A stretch of 64,000 nucleotides of DNA from an uncultured Bryobacteraceae bacterium (lineage in GTDB: Bacteria; Acidobacteriota; Terriglobia; Bryobacterales; Bryobacteraceae), in contig CALDSU010000016.1 of assembly GCA_937924525.1 (NCBI GenBank), positions 1 to 64,000 of the forward strand, given 5' to 3'. Below, one piece after another: positions 25,357-33,946 of the stretch; position 1 is the first letter of the stretch, and the number at the start of each line of letters is the position of its first letter. Both the position numbers and the translations under genes were made by a program. The notes below the pieces were generated by a model that saw only the letters and a program-made list of their open reading frames with translations, was not told the DNA's origin and did no database searches.

Positions 25357-26178
25357 ATGTCCGCGGCCGCTCGCCACCGGCTGGGTTCCACTTGGGCGGA
25401 CCAGTTCCGGGCTGCCGCCAACGCCATGCTCGGCCGAGAGCCGGACTGCCGTCTGAGCGCCGCGGCGGGCGCCGCGCCGCCGGAGGATTGGCTGTGGCAG
25501 GAGAGCCGGTTCGGCGGCCTTCCGGACGCCGTACTCCGGATTGGCGCCCTCCGGCGCTGGCTCGCGGCGTTCGGACGGGCCGCGCTCGAAGCCAACGGAC
25601 TGCCGGAAGCCTCCGAGGAAGAAGCGCTGGCCACCGCCCGCGAAATCCTCTCCCAGGCGAACTCGGCGCTCTCCACGGTTCTCGGCAGAGAACTCGGCCG
25701 CGACGTCCCGGCCCAGCCGCTGGCCGACTGGACGCCGCCGGATTCCGCCGCGGTGCGGTGGGAGGACGCGCTCCGCCTGGACGTCAGCCTCCCCGGCGGG
25801 CCGGAGGGTTTCCTCGCGCTGGTTTTCAGCCCAGCGCTGGAGCACGTGGGGGAGCGCGGCGAAGCACCCGGCCGCGCGGTGGCGACCGCGTCGCCCACCG
25901 GGACCTCCCTGCCCCCGTCGAAGACATTCGGACTGCTCCTTGAAGTCGAGCTTCCGGTAAGCGTTTCTTTCGGCCGTGCGCAGTTGCCGCTCCGCGACGT
26001 GCTCAAATTGAACTCCGGGTCCATCGTGGAGTTGAATCGCACCATCAGCGAGCCCGTCGAGATCATCGTGAACAATTGCGTCATCGCCCGGGGGGAAGTT
26101 GTGGTGGTGGAAGGGAACTACGGGGTCCGCATCCAGCAGGTCATCAGCCGGGAAGAACGTCTGCGCACGCTGCACTGA
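25357..26178 (+). CDS. FliY/FliN-like motor switch protein with C-terminal SpoA domain
   Basis: A 273-residue protein. The last 80 residues are a SpoA domain (FGLLLEVELPVSVSFGRAQL, LKLNSGSIVELNRTISEPVE, NNCVIARGEVVVVEGNYGVR). The first 170 residues have a CheC/FliY-like helical pattern (EILSQANSALSTVLGRELG) but no clear phosphatase motif. FliY-type proteins combine switch and regulatory roles in the C-ring. It follows fliA by 4 bp. With the short SpoA protein at 17909 it makes two switch-type proteins in a block that lacks fliM. Confidence 0.8.
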   Translation: MSAAARHRLGSTWADQFRAAANAMLGREPDCRLSAAAGAAPPEDWLWQESRFGGLPDAVLRIGALRRWLAAFGRAALEANGLPEASEEEALATAREILSQANSALSTVLGRELGRDVPAQPLADWTPPDSAAVRWEDALRLDVSLPGGPEGFLALVFSPALEHVGERGEAPGRAVATASPTGTSLPPSKTFGLLLEVELPVSVSFGRAQLPLRDVLKLNSGSIVELNRTISEPVEIIVNNCVIARGEVVVVEGNYGVRIQQVISREERLRTLH

Positions 26179-26193
26179 GGAGCCGCACGAGGG

Positions 26194-26601
26194 ATGCCGC
26201 CGCATCTGTACTTGCCCGATCTGGCGCTCGCCGCCGGACTGCTGGCCCTGGCCGGATGGATGGTGGCCGCACGGCGCGACCGGCAGAAACGCGAAGCCGC
26301 TTGGCGGCGGCAACTACTGGCGCTCGACCGCGAATGGCGGCTCCGCGCGGAGCAACTGGAGCAACGGCTGGAACAGCTGGCGGCGGACACCGAGAAAGAA
26401 ACTCCCTGGCGCCCGGCCGGCGGCTTCAACCGGGTGAAGCGAACGGAAGCGCTGTTCATGCTGCGGCGGGGCGATGCGCCGGCTTCGGTGGCGGCGGCTT
26501 TGGCGATTCCCCGGAACGAATTGGACCTGCTCGTGCGAATTCAGGATTTGCAGCCCGCCCCCGCCGCGCGAGGTCCCAAGAAGCCGGGAGCGGCCCCCTA
26601 A
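26194..26601 (+). CDS. DUF2802-like membrane-anchored protein of flagellar loci
   Basis: A 135-residue protein with one N-terminal membrane helix (LALAAGLLALAGWMVAA), a charged coiled coil (EWRLRAEQLEQRLEQLAADT) and a C-terminal helix-turn-helix-like segment (KRTEALFMLRRGDAPASVAA, ALAIPRNELDLLVRIQDL). This layout is the one seen in DUF2802-type proteins that end flagellar or chemotaxis operons. The molecular role is unknown. It is the last gene of the plus-strand operon and is followed by a hairpin at 26692. Confidence 0.65.
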   Translation: MPPHLYLPDLALAAGLLALAGWMVAARRDRQKREAAWRRQLLALDREWRLRAEQLEQRLEQLAADTEKETPWRPAGGFNRVKRTEALFMLRRGDAPASVAAALAIPRNELDLLVRIQDLQPAPAARGPKKPGAAP

Positions 26602-26691
26602 ACGGACCGGCGCCGCGGCGCGGGTGAGCGGCGACACTGCGGGCCTCGCCTCGGGCCGGGCCTGCGGCCTGCCGAGTCGAGACTTTCGAGA

Positions 26692-26719
26692 AACCCGCCC
26701 CGTGGGCCCGGGGCGGGTT
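26692..26719 (+). terminator. GC-rich hairpin after the flagellar operon
   Basis: AACCCGCCCC and GGGGCGGGTT form a perfect 10-bp stem around an 8-base loop about 90 bp after the last flagellar gene. There is no run of T after it, so intrinsic termination is uncertain, but position and strength fit an operon end. Confidence 0.5.
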
Positions 26720-26845
26720 GCCAAACTACGAAATTTGCGCCGCGTATCGGCCCGTTCGAGAGCGGTCTTCCTCGCGAAGGACGGTCGCGCGGGGGCGCCC
26801 CCCCGCCTGCCTCGAACCTTGCGGCGCCCATGGTGAGAACGAACG

Positions 26846-26958
26846 CGGCGATGGACGCAGCGATCTGGGCAAGGTGTTCGTCGGCCTCGGTCCGCGCGTT
26901 GCCGGCGTAGGGCGCCAGCCCCTCCACAGGCCAGATCCCAATCGGCGCGCCAGGGCGG
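26846..26958 (-). pseudogene. ParB-like N-terminal fragment
   Basis: The minus-strand reading IGIWPVEGLAPYAGNARTEA, DEHLAQIAASIAAFVLT matches the start of ParB/Srx-type nuclease domains found in phage and element DNA-modification proteins, which usually read LxPYxxNARxHxxxQVxQIAxSIxxFGFxNP. After about 37 residues the similarity ends (TMGAARFEAGG is unrelated). It lies directly downstream of the hypothetical gene at 26980-27522 on the same strand. Confidence 0.55.
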
Positions 26959-26979
26959 ACGCGACCTCTGGGGACATGG

Positions 26980-27522
26980 TCATGCGAAGAGCAGTTCCTG
27001 CCGTGGGTCCGGCGGCGGGAACGGTCTCCCCTGCATCCGCCGGCGCCACCGGGTCAGCTTCCCGCGGCCCGCCTGGATGCGGATCTCGTCAAGCCAGATC
27101 TCACTCGGGTGGTGCTCGCGGGGCCCTGATTGCGCCGCTGCGCCGGCCGGCGCATTCCGCCAGGACCCGGGCCATGATCGGCGCAGCGATCCTTCGGCGC
27201 CGGGTGCTCCCTCAGTTGGCGCGGGGTGGTGGCCAGCAAGTTTTTCTTCTCGCAAGAGCGCTCCGGCTGGGCCAACGAGCATAACGGTCGGGTCTCCCGC
27301 GGACTTCTGGATGCACGATGGGGAAAACCACGCCATCATCGAAATCCGTCGGAAGAATCCCCTCGACGGCTGCCGGACCAGGCCCAGGGAGAGCCGGGCG
27401 GGCTCATCGAGACGATGCAGGCGGGCGCGGAACTTCCTTTCGCGCTCTTCCCGAAACCACATCGGGTCGGTAGACTCCCATGCCTTGCGCATGCTCGCCC
27501 GAAGGGCGGAATGCTCGCTCAT
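26980..27522 (-). CDS. Hypothetical protein, possibly element-borne
   Basis: A 180-residue open frame, rich in Arg and Trp at both ends (MRKAWESTDPMWFREERERK at the start; EIWLDEIRIQAGRGKLTRWR and PPPDPRQELLFA at the end) with a low-complexity centre. I do not recognise a family. The ends look more protein-like than the middle, so a frameshifted gene is possible. Its position before a ParB-like fragment suggests remains of an integrated element. A competing plus-strand frame covers part of it, so even its existence is uncertain. Confidence 0.35.
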   Translation of the reverse strand: MSEHSALRASMRKAWESTDPMWFREERERKFRARLHRLDEPARLSLGLVRQPSRGFFRRISMMAWFSPSCIQKSAGDPTVMLVGPAGALLREEKLAGHHPAPTEGAPGAEGSLRRSWPGSWRNAPAGAAAQSGPREHHPSEIWLDEIRIQAGRGKLTRWRRRMQGRPFPPPDPRQELLFA

Positions 27523-27635
27523 GGCGAACGCCAGTCCTCATCTTTCACGCTCGGCCGGAACCCCCGGTTCAGGAGTATCCTCAGTTGGACAATTCTCCAA
27601 TCGGAACGGAAACAAGTATGCGGTAAAATGTTTTT

Positions 27636-28052
27636 ATGACGAAACGTACCCGCAAATTGGAAGATTCCGCTCCGGCTGCCTCCCCCAGCAAACCGCCGGC
27701 GCGGAGAGGCCATGCGGCCCACTCGACGCGTCCCCGGAAACCGAAGGCGGAGACGGCGGCCGCCGCGAGTGAGCCAGCGGTAACCGTTGAAACCCCGCAG
27801 CGGAAGACGCCGGTGCGCGCGCCTCGCAAGTCGAAAGCTCCGTCCGTAGCAACTAGCGCGGTTCCTGCCGCCGGGCAAAACGTTCCGCCCGCCCCGCCCG
27901 AGTTCCGGATTGACCACCAGGCGATCGCCGCCTTGGCGTATTCCTACTGGGAAGAGAGGGGCCGCACGGGCGGCTCGCCGCAAGAAGACTGGTACCGGGC
28001 CGAGCGAGAGCTGCACCGGATGCGGGAGACGTACCTGGGGCAGGCAGGCTAG
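27636..28052 (+). CDS. DUF2934 domain protein
   Basis: A 138-residue protein. The first 85 residues are a basic Ala/Pro/Lys-rich, histone-tail-like region (PSKPPARRGHAAHSTRPRKP). The C-terminal 45 residues are a DUF2934 domain (IAALAYSYWEERGRTGGSPQ, EDWYRAERELHRM). DUF2934 proteins are common in Acidobacteria and Proteobacteria and have no known function; the basic tail suggests nucleic-acid contact, which is inference. It stands alone. Confidence 0.75.
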   Translation: MTKRTRKLEDSAPAASPSKPPARRGHAAHSTRPRKPKAETAAAASEPAVTVETPQRKTPVRAPRKSKAPSVATSAVPAAGQNVPPAPPEFRIDHQAIAALAYSYWEERGRTGGSPQEDWYRAERELHRMRETYLGQAG

Positions 28053-28526
28053 CCGGAACCGGTTGCCGCGGGCGGGCGAACCGGGCATCCAAGTCCCGCC
28101 CGCCCCTTACGCCACGAACGGCAGCCAAATCTGGACCAAACCGCGGGGCCGTGCCGGCTCCTTTCTTGACCCCGATACAGCCAGGGTGGGCGCCCTCCGG
28201 ACGCCTTCAGGCTTCTCCATCGCGCCCCAGGGGCGCGGGAGCTTGCTCACCGGCGTAAACGCGAGTCCGGGCTCCCTTTCTTTGATTGTTGGATCAAATT
28301 TAGGAACCGGTCACCTGCTTTGCAGAAAGGTCCGGCCCCTAGAATACCGGAAGAGGGGTCCGGTTGGCCAGCTTAAGTTCTTGAACTGACAGTACTCGCT
28401 TTCCGCTGCCCCCATTGCCAGATTCCGGAATTCCGTGAATTCTTGTAAGGTAGCGATGGTCTCCTCCGAGGAGGAGAACCGGCAGGCGGATGGTTCCGTG
28501 ATGCCCTCCGCGAAGGTGAGTGGGAC
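28053..28526. other. Intergenic stretch with two hairpins
   Basis: No gene could be supported. A hairpin with arms GGGCGGGC and GCCCGCCC lies about 20-60 bp after the DUF2934 stop and may end its transcript. A second one at 28332-28363 has arms CCGG-CCCCT and AGGGG-T-CCGG. The rest shows nothing. Confidence 0.45.
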
Positions 28527-28988
28527 TTGGACCGGTGGCCAGACTCTGAGAAAGAAAAGGAAGGGCGGCCGGCGCACCTGTTTTCGAGCGCCGAAGCCCG
28601 GGCGATGCTCGAAGAATTTCGGGCTCTGGTGCGCGCCGGCGTGCTGCGCGTCACGGCCGACAATGATGTGGTCGTTGTCAAGCCGCCCCCAGAACTCCGG
28701 GCAGAACCTACGCCGCGGGAGCGGTCAACCCCCGAGGAAATGCGCAAGCTCGACGAGCAGGTGGTGGACTGGCTGCGGCGCACGCGGACGGAGGAACCGT
28801 CCGCGCCTCCCGGCGGACAGCAGACGCCATCTCATCTGGATGCCCTGCGCGAGGAACTGACCGAGAGGCTGGCCCAGAAGATTCTGGAGCGCTGGGAGTC
28901 CTCGGCCGACCGCACGCTCCAGGACGCCGTGCTGGACCGGCTAACCGCCTTGCTGCTGGAACGCTGGTCCTCCCCTCCCCGGCGGTAG
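28527..28988 (+). CDS. Hypothetical charged helical protein
   Basis: About 153 residues, largely helical and charged, with FSSAEARAMLEEFRALVRAG and a C-terminal repeat-like pair of helices (LTERLAQKILERWESSADRT, LQDAVLDRLTALLLERWSSP). No family recognised. There is no ATG near the start: the frame opens at TAA 28446 and the first ordinary start is TTG 28527, so the N-terminus is uncertain. Its stop codon lies in an 18-bp perfect palindrome. Confidence 0.5.
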   Translation: MDRWPDSEKEKEGRPAHLFSSAEARAMLEEFRALVRAGVLRVTADNDVVVVKPPPELRAEPTPRERSTPEEMRKLDEQVVDWLRRTRTEEPSAPPGGQQTPSHLDALREELTERLAQKILERWESSADRTLQDAVLDRLTALLLERWSSPPRR

Positions 28989-29002
28989 CTTAGCTAAGCT
29001 AC
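28985..29002. repeat. 18-bp perfect palindrome
   Basis: GTAGCTTAGCTAAGCTAC is identical to its reverse complement. It contains the stop codon of the plus-strand gene and the stop codon of a short minus-strand ORF. AT-richer than its surroundings. It could be an operator or a bidirectional stop region; no T tract follows. Confidence 0.7.
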
Positions 29003-29149
29003 TCCGTTGTGACTCAACGCTTCCTCGCGGCCGTCCTGGGGATGCCAACCCAGTGTCCGGGCAATCGCGGTGATGCTAGTCCAGTTTCGCGTGGTGACCG
29101 GCGTCCCGAAGATCCGGTCCATCTCGCCCAGTAAGCAGATGGCGCTCAT
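28994..29149 (-). CDS. Short unassigned ORF
   Basis: A 51-residue reading (MSAICLLGEMDRIFGTPVTT, RNWTSITAIARTLGWHPQDG, then REEALSHNGVA). The composition is more protein-like than usual for a chance frame. The frame is closed just upstream of 29149, so if this is a gene end the beginning is lost. I do not recognise it. The remaining 29150-29350 shows no gene. Confidence 0.25.
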   Translation of the reverse strand: MSAICLLGEMDRIFGTPVTTRNWTSITAIARTLGWHPQDGREEALSHNGVA

Positions 29150-29350
29150 CGGCCGGCGTTACATACCCAGGACGAACCGGCCCTCGCGGGCGAGCACTTT
29201 CAGCCCCCACTCGCGGCCGCTGGGCGGAAGCACCAGGGGCAGCACCGGCGCTTGGCGCGGCCGGTGAAACAGCAGGCTCCTGCGTATCCCGAGCGCGGGT
29301 GTTCTCTCCGATTAGCCTACCCGGTTTCGCGAGTCCCGGGTCCGCCGGAC

Positions 29351-30166
29351 CTATTTGGGCGGCGGGAGCATCTTGATGTTGGCCGGCAGGGTGAACAGGT
29401 TGTCGGTCAGGTTCTGATTGATTTGCACGGTTTCGGCGTATAGCGAGAAGACCAACTCCCCATCGCGGTGGCGCTGGATGACGAAGGGCCACAGGACGCC
29501 GCCGCCGACGTCGCGGTACTTGGAGAACGTGGTGACTTCCTCGACCGGCGTGGGGCGGCCGGGTTCGCGCCGCGTGGTCTCCTGCTTGACGGGCAGGCGG
29601 GTAGACTGCTGGAAGTAAGCGGTCACCTGGCGGTTGTCCGCGTCGATGATTTCGACGGTGTCGCAGGGGATGTTGTCGACGATGTCCGTGCCGCGCGCCT
29701 CGATGGAGAGACCGGGCTCGCCCAGGCGCTGGCGCAAAATGTAGAAGATGTTGCGGAGGGTGGTTTCCTTGAAGCGTTCGAGAGCCGCCTTGGGCAGTGG
29801 CCGCGCGCCGCGGTAGGTGACGTCGTAGCCGTAGTCCTCGCCGAGGAGCACGTAGGCATCCTCGCTTTTGCCAAATGATTGGCGTTCGCGCACGCCGAGG
29901 AAGCCGGCCACCGGCGGTTCGGGCCGCACCAGGTAGCGGGTGAGCAGGCGCGCGCGGGCCAAGCCGGAGAGGCGTTCCCGGTAGAAGGAATAGGCGCGGC
30001 CGGCCTCGATCCGGTCTTGCATCGCCAGGAACCTCGGGCCTCCCAGCGCCTCCAAGGCGCGGTCGACGATGCGCTGGCCCTTTTCCGCCGCCGATTGCGC
30101 CCGCAGCGCCGCCGGAACAGTCATCAGAAGGACTGCCGCCTTCCGCCGAGAGATACCGTGCGTCAT
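29351..30166 (-). CDS. Exported LolA/LolB-like (outer membrane lipoprotein-sorting type) protein
   Basis: A 271-residue protein with a twin-arginine-like or Sec signal (SRRKAAVLLMTVPAALRAQS) and a mature part that starts IVDRALEALGGPRFLAMQDR and carries beta-strand segments typical of the LolA-like fold (TVEIIDADNRQVTAYFQQST, VLWPFVIQRHRDGELVFSLY). In Acidobacteria many such proteins exist and their cargo is unknown. It starts 2 bp after the stop of the M16-like gene, whose own C-terminus has the same type of domain. Confidence 0.7.
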   Translation of the reverse strand: MTHGISRRKAAVLLMTVPAALRAQSAAEKGQRIVDRALEALGGPRFLAMQDRIEAGRAYSFYRERLSGLARARLLTRYLVRPEPPVAGFLGVRERQSFGKSEDAYVLLGEDYGYDVTYRGARPLPKAALERFKETTLRNIFYILRQRLGEPGLSIEARGTDIVDNIPCDTVEIIDADNRQVTAYFQQSTRLPVKQETTRREPGRPTPVEEVTTFSKYRDVGGGVLWPFVIQRHRDGELVFSLYAETVQINQNLTDNLFTLPANIKMLPPPK

Positions 30167-30168
30167 GC

Positions 30169-32346
30169 TCAGATCGGCCTCCTCTTCAATTCTTCCAGTT
30201 GGATTCCGCTGTTCACGGTCACTGCTTTCACCGTAACATCGGCGAATCTGCCGCCGCCTCGCACGATGGTGATCTGGCGGGGATAGAGAATCCCGCCGGC
30301 GGGCTCAAAGGCGGCGTAGCGCTCCTCGACACTGCCCGCCGACCCGCTCACGTAAGCCAGGCTGGCGGGCAGGCCGGTTTTCGGGTCCAGTTTCAGGCGC
30401 GCGACGCGCCCGGCGCGGTCGGAGATTTCCAGCGTGGATTCGTCGACCGCGTTCACCTGGCGGTCTTCGCGCCGGTCGCTCAGGGGCAACCAGAAGTAGG
30501 CGCGAAAGATCTCGTCCTGCGCCTGCTTGAGTTGTTCGCCCAGCAAGGGTGCGCTGCCCTGCGGGGTATGCAGCCAGCCCACTTCGCCGTCGCAATACGA
30601 CTGAACCTTGCCGAACGGGAACACGAGTTCCTGGCGGAAGTGGGACGGGGCCAGCCAGCGGTCGACCTGGGTCACCTGGAGGCCGCCGGCTTCGGGGGCA
30701 AACCGGAACTCGGCGGTTTCGGTCCAGTCCTTGACCGCCGCGAGCGCTTCCGCGCCGCCCAGGGCTTGCTGGAGCCGCGCCAACAGCTTGCGACCCAGGG
30801 CGAGACTGGCGTCGTCGGCCGCAGCCGCGGTCTGCTTCGGCTCGGGAATTGTCAGGTCGATGGTCTTCACCGGACGGTTGAGCGCCTCCAGCGGACGCAC
30901 AAAGTCAGCCGGTCTGCCGACGGCGACAAACACCAGTTGAGCGGGTTTCAGGCGTTCCTGGGCCACGCGCTGCACGTCGGCTTTGCTCACCGCCGCCACC
31001 GCCTTCTGGTACTGAAAGATGAAGTCCGCCGGATAGCCGAAATAGTCGTAGGTCAGCATCCGTCCGATGGTTTTTCGCCGGGTGTCGAAGTTGAACACAA
31101 AGCTGTTCAGGACGGACTCCTTGGCGGTGCGCAGTTCTTCGTCGGTGACCGGGCTTTGCCGGATCTTCTCGATCTCCTCTTCGATCGCGCGGAAGGTATC
31201 GGTGGTGGAGGCGGACTTCGTGCTGCCGCTGATGCGAAACAGGCCAGGATGCCGGTAGTCGGCGTCCCAGGCGGCGCTGACGGCGTAGGCGGCGCCCAGG
31301 GCGGTCCGGATGCGCCGGAACAGACGGCTGGAGAACCCGCCGCCCAGAATATCGACCATCACCTGCAAAGCGGCAAAGTCGGGGTCATCGAGCTGGCCGC
31401 CCAGGTGGCCGATCTCAAAAAAAGTCTGCGTGACGTCGTGCTTCACGGCCAGGTGGACGCCCGCCGCGGCGGGTGTCCGGACCGGCGGAAAGGCCGGCAC
31501 CGGTGCGCCCTTGGCGGTCCAGCCGGCGAACAGCTTTTCCAGGGCGGCTTTCATCTCGGGCGCCGAAAAATCGCCGTAGACCGCCAGACGGACGTTCTCG
31601 GGAAAGAAGTAGCGCTGGTGGAACGCCACCAGGTCGGCGCGCGTGATGCGCTCCAGGTGCTCATATTCCATCCGCCAGCCGTAGGGATTGTCCCGCCCGT
31701 AGACGAGCGAGGCGAATTCGCGGGCGGCGATGCCTTCCGGTTCGTCGTTGCGGCGGGCGATGGCGCCGCGCAACTGGGTTTTGGCCAGCGTGAGCTTGTC
31801 CTCGCGAAACTCCGGCGCGGCAAGCAGATCACGAAAGGTCCGCATCACCATTTCGGCGTCCGCGCGCAGGGCGGAAAAGGAAACCGTGCCGCTGGTCTCT
31901 CCGATTCCGCTTTCGATGCTGGCGGCGACGCCTTCAAGTTGCTCATCCAAAGCGTCCCCGTCGGAGTCCCGCGTGCCTCCCGTCCGCAGCACCATGCCCG
32001 TCAGGGTAGCCAGTCCAATCTTGTCGGGCGGATCGAACAGATTGCCGGTGCGGATCAGGGCGACGCCGTTGACCAGGGGCAGTTCCCGGTCCTCGAGCAG
32101 GTAGATGCGCATGCCGTTGGGAAGGGTCGCGGTTTCGACTTTGGGGAGGGTTACCGGGCGAAGGGCAGGGAACTGCAAGTCGCGCCAGTGCGGGCCGGCG
32201 GCGGCGGGCGCTGGGGCGCGGGGCCGCTTTGGTGGCGGCGCATCCACCGGCGTCGGGGAGGCGGCGCGCCTGGCGGGACTGGGACGCGGCGGCGTTTGGG
32301 CCAGCGCCAGCGCGGCGACGATCAGGAGATACACCGGGAACCTCAT
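30169..32346 (-). CDS. M16-family inactive subunit fused to a LolA/LolB-like domain
   Basis: A 725-residue exported protein. After a signal peptide (YLLIVAALALAQ) and a Pro/Ala linker, two M16 domains follow. The zinc motif HxxEH of active members is absent: the corresponding region reads IGLATLTGMVLRTGG. The substrate-binding Arg/Tyr pair is kept (FRRIRTALGAAYAVSAAW). The last 215 residues (LARLQQALGGAEALAAVKDW onward) form a LolA/LolB-like domain. The ATG at 32346 overlaps the stop of the active partner (ATGA). This fits a heterodimeric M16 peptidase, with this chain binding substrate and possibly lipid. Confidence 0.85.
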   Translation of the reverse strand: MRFPVYLLIVAALALAQTPPRPSPARRAASPTPVDAPPPKRPRAPAPAAAGPHWRDLQFPALRPVTLPKVETATLPNGMRIYLLEDRELPLVNGVALIRTGNLFDPPDKIGLATLTGMVLRTGGTRDSDGDALDEQLEGVAASIESGIGETSGTVSFSALRADAEMVMRTFRDLLAAPEFREDKLTLAKTQLRGAIARRNDEPEGIAAREFASLVYGRDNPYGWRMEYEHLERITRADLVAFHQRYFFPENVRLAVYGDFSAPEMKAALEKLFAGWTAKGAPVPAFPPVRTPAAAGVHLAVKHDVTQTFFEIGHLGGQLDDPDFAALQVMVDILGGGFSSRLFRRIRTALGAAYAVSAAWDADYRHPGLFRISGSTKSASTTDTFRAIEEEIEKIRQSPVTDEELRTAKESVLNSFVFNFDTRRKTIGRMLTYDYFGYPADFIFQYQKAVAAVSKADVQRVAQERLKPAQLVFVAVGRPADFVRPLEALNRPVKTIDLTIPEPKQTAAAADDASLALGRKLLARLQQALGGAEALAAVKDWTETAEFRFAPEAGGLQVTQVDRWLAPSHFRQELVFPFGKVQSYCDGEVGWLHTPQGSAPLLGEQLKQAQDEIFRAYFWLPLSDRREDRQVNAVDESTLEISDRAGRVARLKLDPKTGLPASLAYVSGSAGSVEERYAAFEPAGGILYPRQITIVRGGGRFADVTVKAVTVNSGIQLEELKRRPI

Positions 32347-33839
32347 TGCTTGCCCTCCGCTTTCGCCGTCAGCCAGGCGACCGTTTTGCCTTCGTCGGTG
32401 AAATACTGCGCGGCCACGCGCAGGACGTCTTTCGCGCTCACCTTCTCCAGCTCGCCGAGCACCGTGAACATTTTCTTCCACGAGCCATAAGCGGTGTGAT
32501 AGATCGGCAGCAACCGCGCCAGGCCGGCGTTACTGTCCAGTTCCCGGATGAGGCTGGCGCGCGCCTTGGCCTTGACGCGTTGGAGCGTGGCTTCGTCGAC
32601 CGGCCTGGTCTTGAGTTCCTCAATCACCTGGTAGAAGAGCGCCTCGTTCTCTTCAACCGAATGGCCGGGCGCCGGCACCATGAGAAACGCGAACAGGCAG
32701 GGGTAGCGCCCGCCGGGAAAGGTTGGGGCGGAAACCACCGCCAGCGCGGTTTTTTTATCCCGCACCAGGGTCTTATAGAGCGTGCCGGTCCGCCCGCTGG
32801 ACAGAATGAGCGAGATGACGTCAAAGACGAGGTCGTCGGCGTGGGTTTGGTCCGGCCGCTTGTAGGCGAGGAACATCAGGGGCTGCGCCTGCGAGTAGAT
32901 CTGGATGCGTTTCGGCCCTTCCTGTGGGGGCTCCACGGTGCGCACCAGCGGAGGAAGCGGACGGGCGGGCAGGACGCCGAAGTATTTTTCCGCCAGACGC
33001 CGGACTTCAGTTGGGGCGACGTCCCCAACGATGCACACGGTCATGTTGGCGGGCACGTAGTAGGTGCGGAAGAACTCCTCGGCGTCGGCGGGCGTCAGGT
33101 TTTCGATGTCGCTGGCCCAGCCCCCAGGCATCTGCCGGTACGGGTGCGCGGCGAACGCCGTGGTGAGCAGCGCCTCCTGCAACTTGCCTTGCGGGTTCGA
33201 TTCCACGCGCTGGCGGCGCTCCTCCCGCACCACGTCGCGCTCCTTGAAGAACTCGCGAAACACCGGCCGGACAAAGCGCTGCGATTCGAGCAGAAACCAC
33301 AGTTCCAGGCGGTTGGAAGGCAGGTTGTAGAAGTAGTTGGTGGCTTCCAGGCCGGTGGTGGCGTTCAGGCCGACGCCGCCGTTTTCCTCAATAATGCGCG
33401 GGAACTCGTTGGGCTCGACGAACAGGTTTGCTTTGTCGATGGCGGACTGCAGTTGCACCTGCAGACTGTCGAGGCGGGCGCGTTCGGCTTTCACACCTTT
33501 GCGGCGTTCCGTATCCCAGGCGTCGTAGGCTTGTTGCACGGCGGCGAGCGCTTTTTGCTCTTCGGCCCAGTTGGTGGTGCCGATGGAGGGCGTGCCCTTG
33601 AAGGCCAGGTGCTCGAACATGTGCGCCAGGCCGGTGCGTCCCGCCGGATCGTGGAGCGAACCGGCGGAGACGTGGGTATTAAAGGACACGACGGGCTGCT
33701 CGGGCCGCGTCACCACCAGAAAATGCAGACCGTTAGCCAACGTGAACTCCGTCACTTTCTTTTCGAACTGGCTGAGACTCTGCGCCGCCGCCAGCGAAGC
33801 CAGAGCCAGCAGCAGACTGACTGATTTTCGTGCCGCCAT
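32343..33839 (-). CDS. M16-family zinc metallopeptidase, active subunit
   Basis: A 498-residue exported peptidase. Signal peptide SLLLALASLAAAQ, then the M16 N-domain with the inverted zinc motif H73-M-F-E76-H77 (TGLAHMFEHLAFKGT). The second M16 domain (VRRLAEKYFGVL) follows. Such enzymes degrade peptides inside a two-domain clamshell. It is translationally coupled to the inactive partner downstream. The ATG at 33839 is chosen because it starts the signal peptide. Confidence 0.92.
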   Translation of the reverse strand: MAARKSVSLLLALASLAAAQSLSQFEKKVTEFTLANGLHFLVVTRPEQPVVSFNTHVSAGSLHDPAGRTGLAHMFEHLAFKGTPSIGTTNWAEEQKALAAVQQAYDAWDTERRKGVKAERARLDSLQVQLQSAIDKANLFVEPNEFPRIIEENGGVGLNATTGLEATNYFYNLPSNRLELWFLLESQRFVRPVFREFFKERDVVREERRQRVESNPQGKLQEALLTTAFAAHPYRQMPGGWASDIENLTPADAEEFFRTYYVPANMTVCIVGDVAPTEVRRLAEKYFGVLPARPLPPLVRTVEPPQEGPKRIQIYSQAQPLMFLAYKRPDQTHADDLVFDVISLILSSGRTGTLYKTLVRDKKTALAVVSAPTFPGGRYPCLFAFLMVPAPGHSVEENEALFYQVIEELKTRPVDEATLQRVKAKARASLIRELDSNAGLARLLPIYHTAYGSWKKMFTVLGELEKVSAKDVLRVAAQYFTDEGKTVAWLTAKAEGKQ

Positions 33840-33946
33840 TCCATCCTTCCGCGTGTCTGGCCGCCTCCCGTCCGGCGCAAATCCGGTTACGGAATCGCCA
33901 GAATTTACTGGAGGCAAGCTCTTAGAATTGTTACACTAAACGCGCC

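Noticed and set aside
26602-29350. tRNA or other RNA gene in the gene-poor patch
   Set aside because: No T-arm-like GTTCGAATC or cloverleaf could be found on either strand.
30199-32490. 763-codon open frame antisense to the inactive M16 gene
   Set aside because: Composition is rich in His, Gln and Arg as expected for a GC-skewed shadow; the minus strand has clear family motifs.
32229-33824. 531-codon open frame antisense to the active M16 gene
   Set aside because: No motifs; overlaps HxxEH-bearing gene completely.
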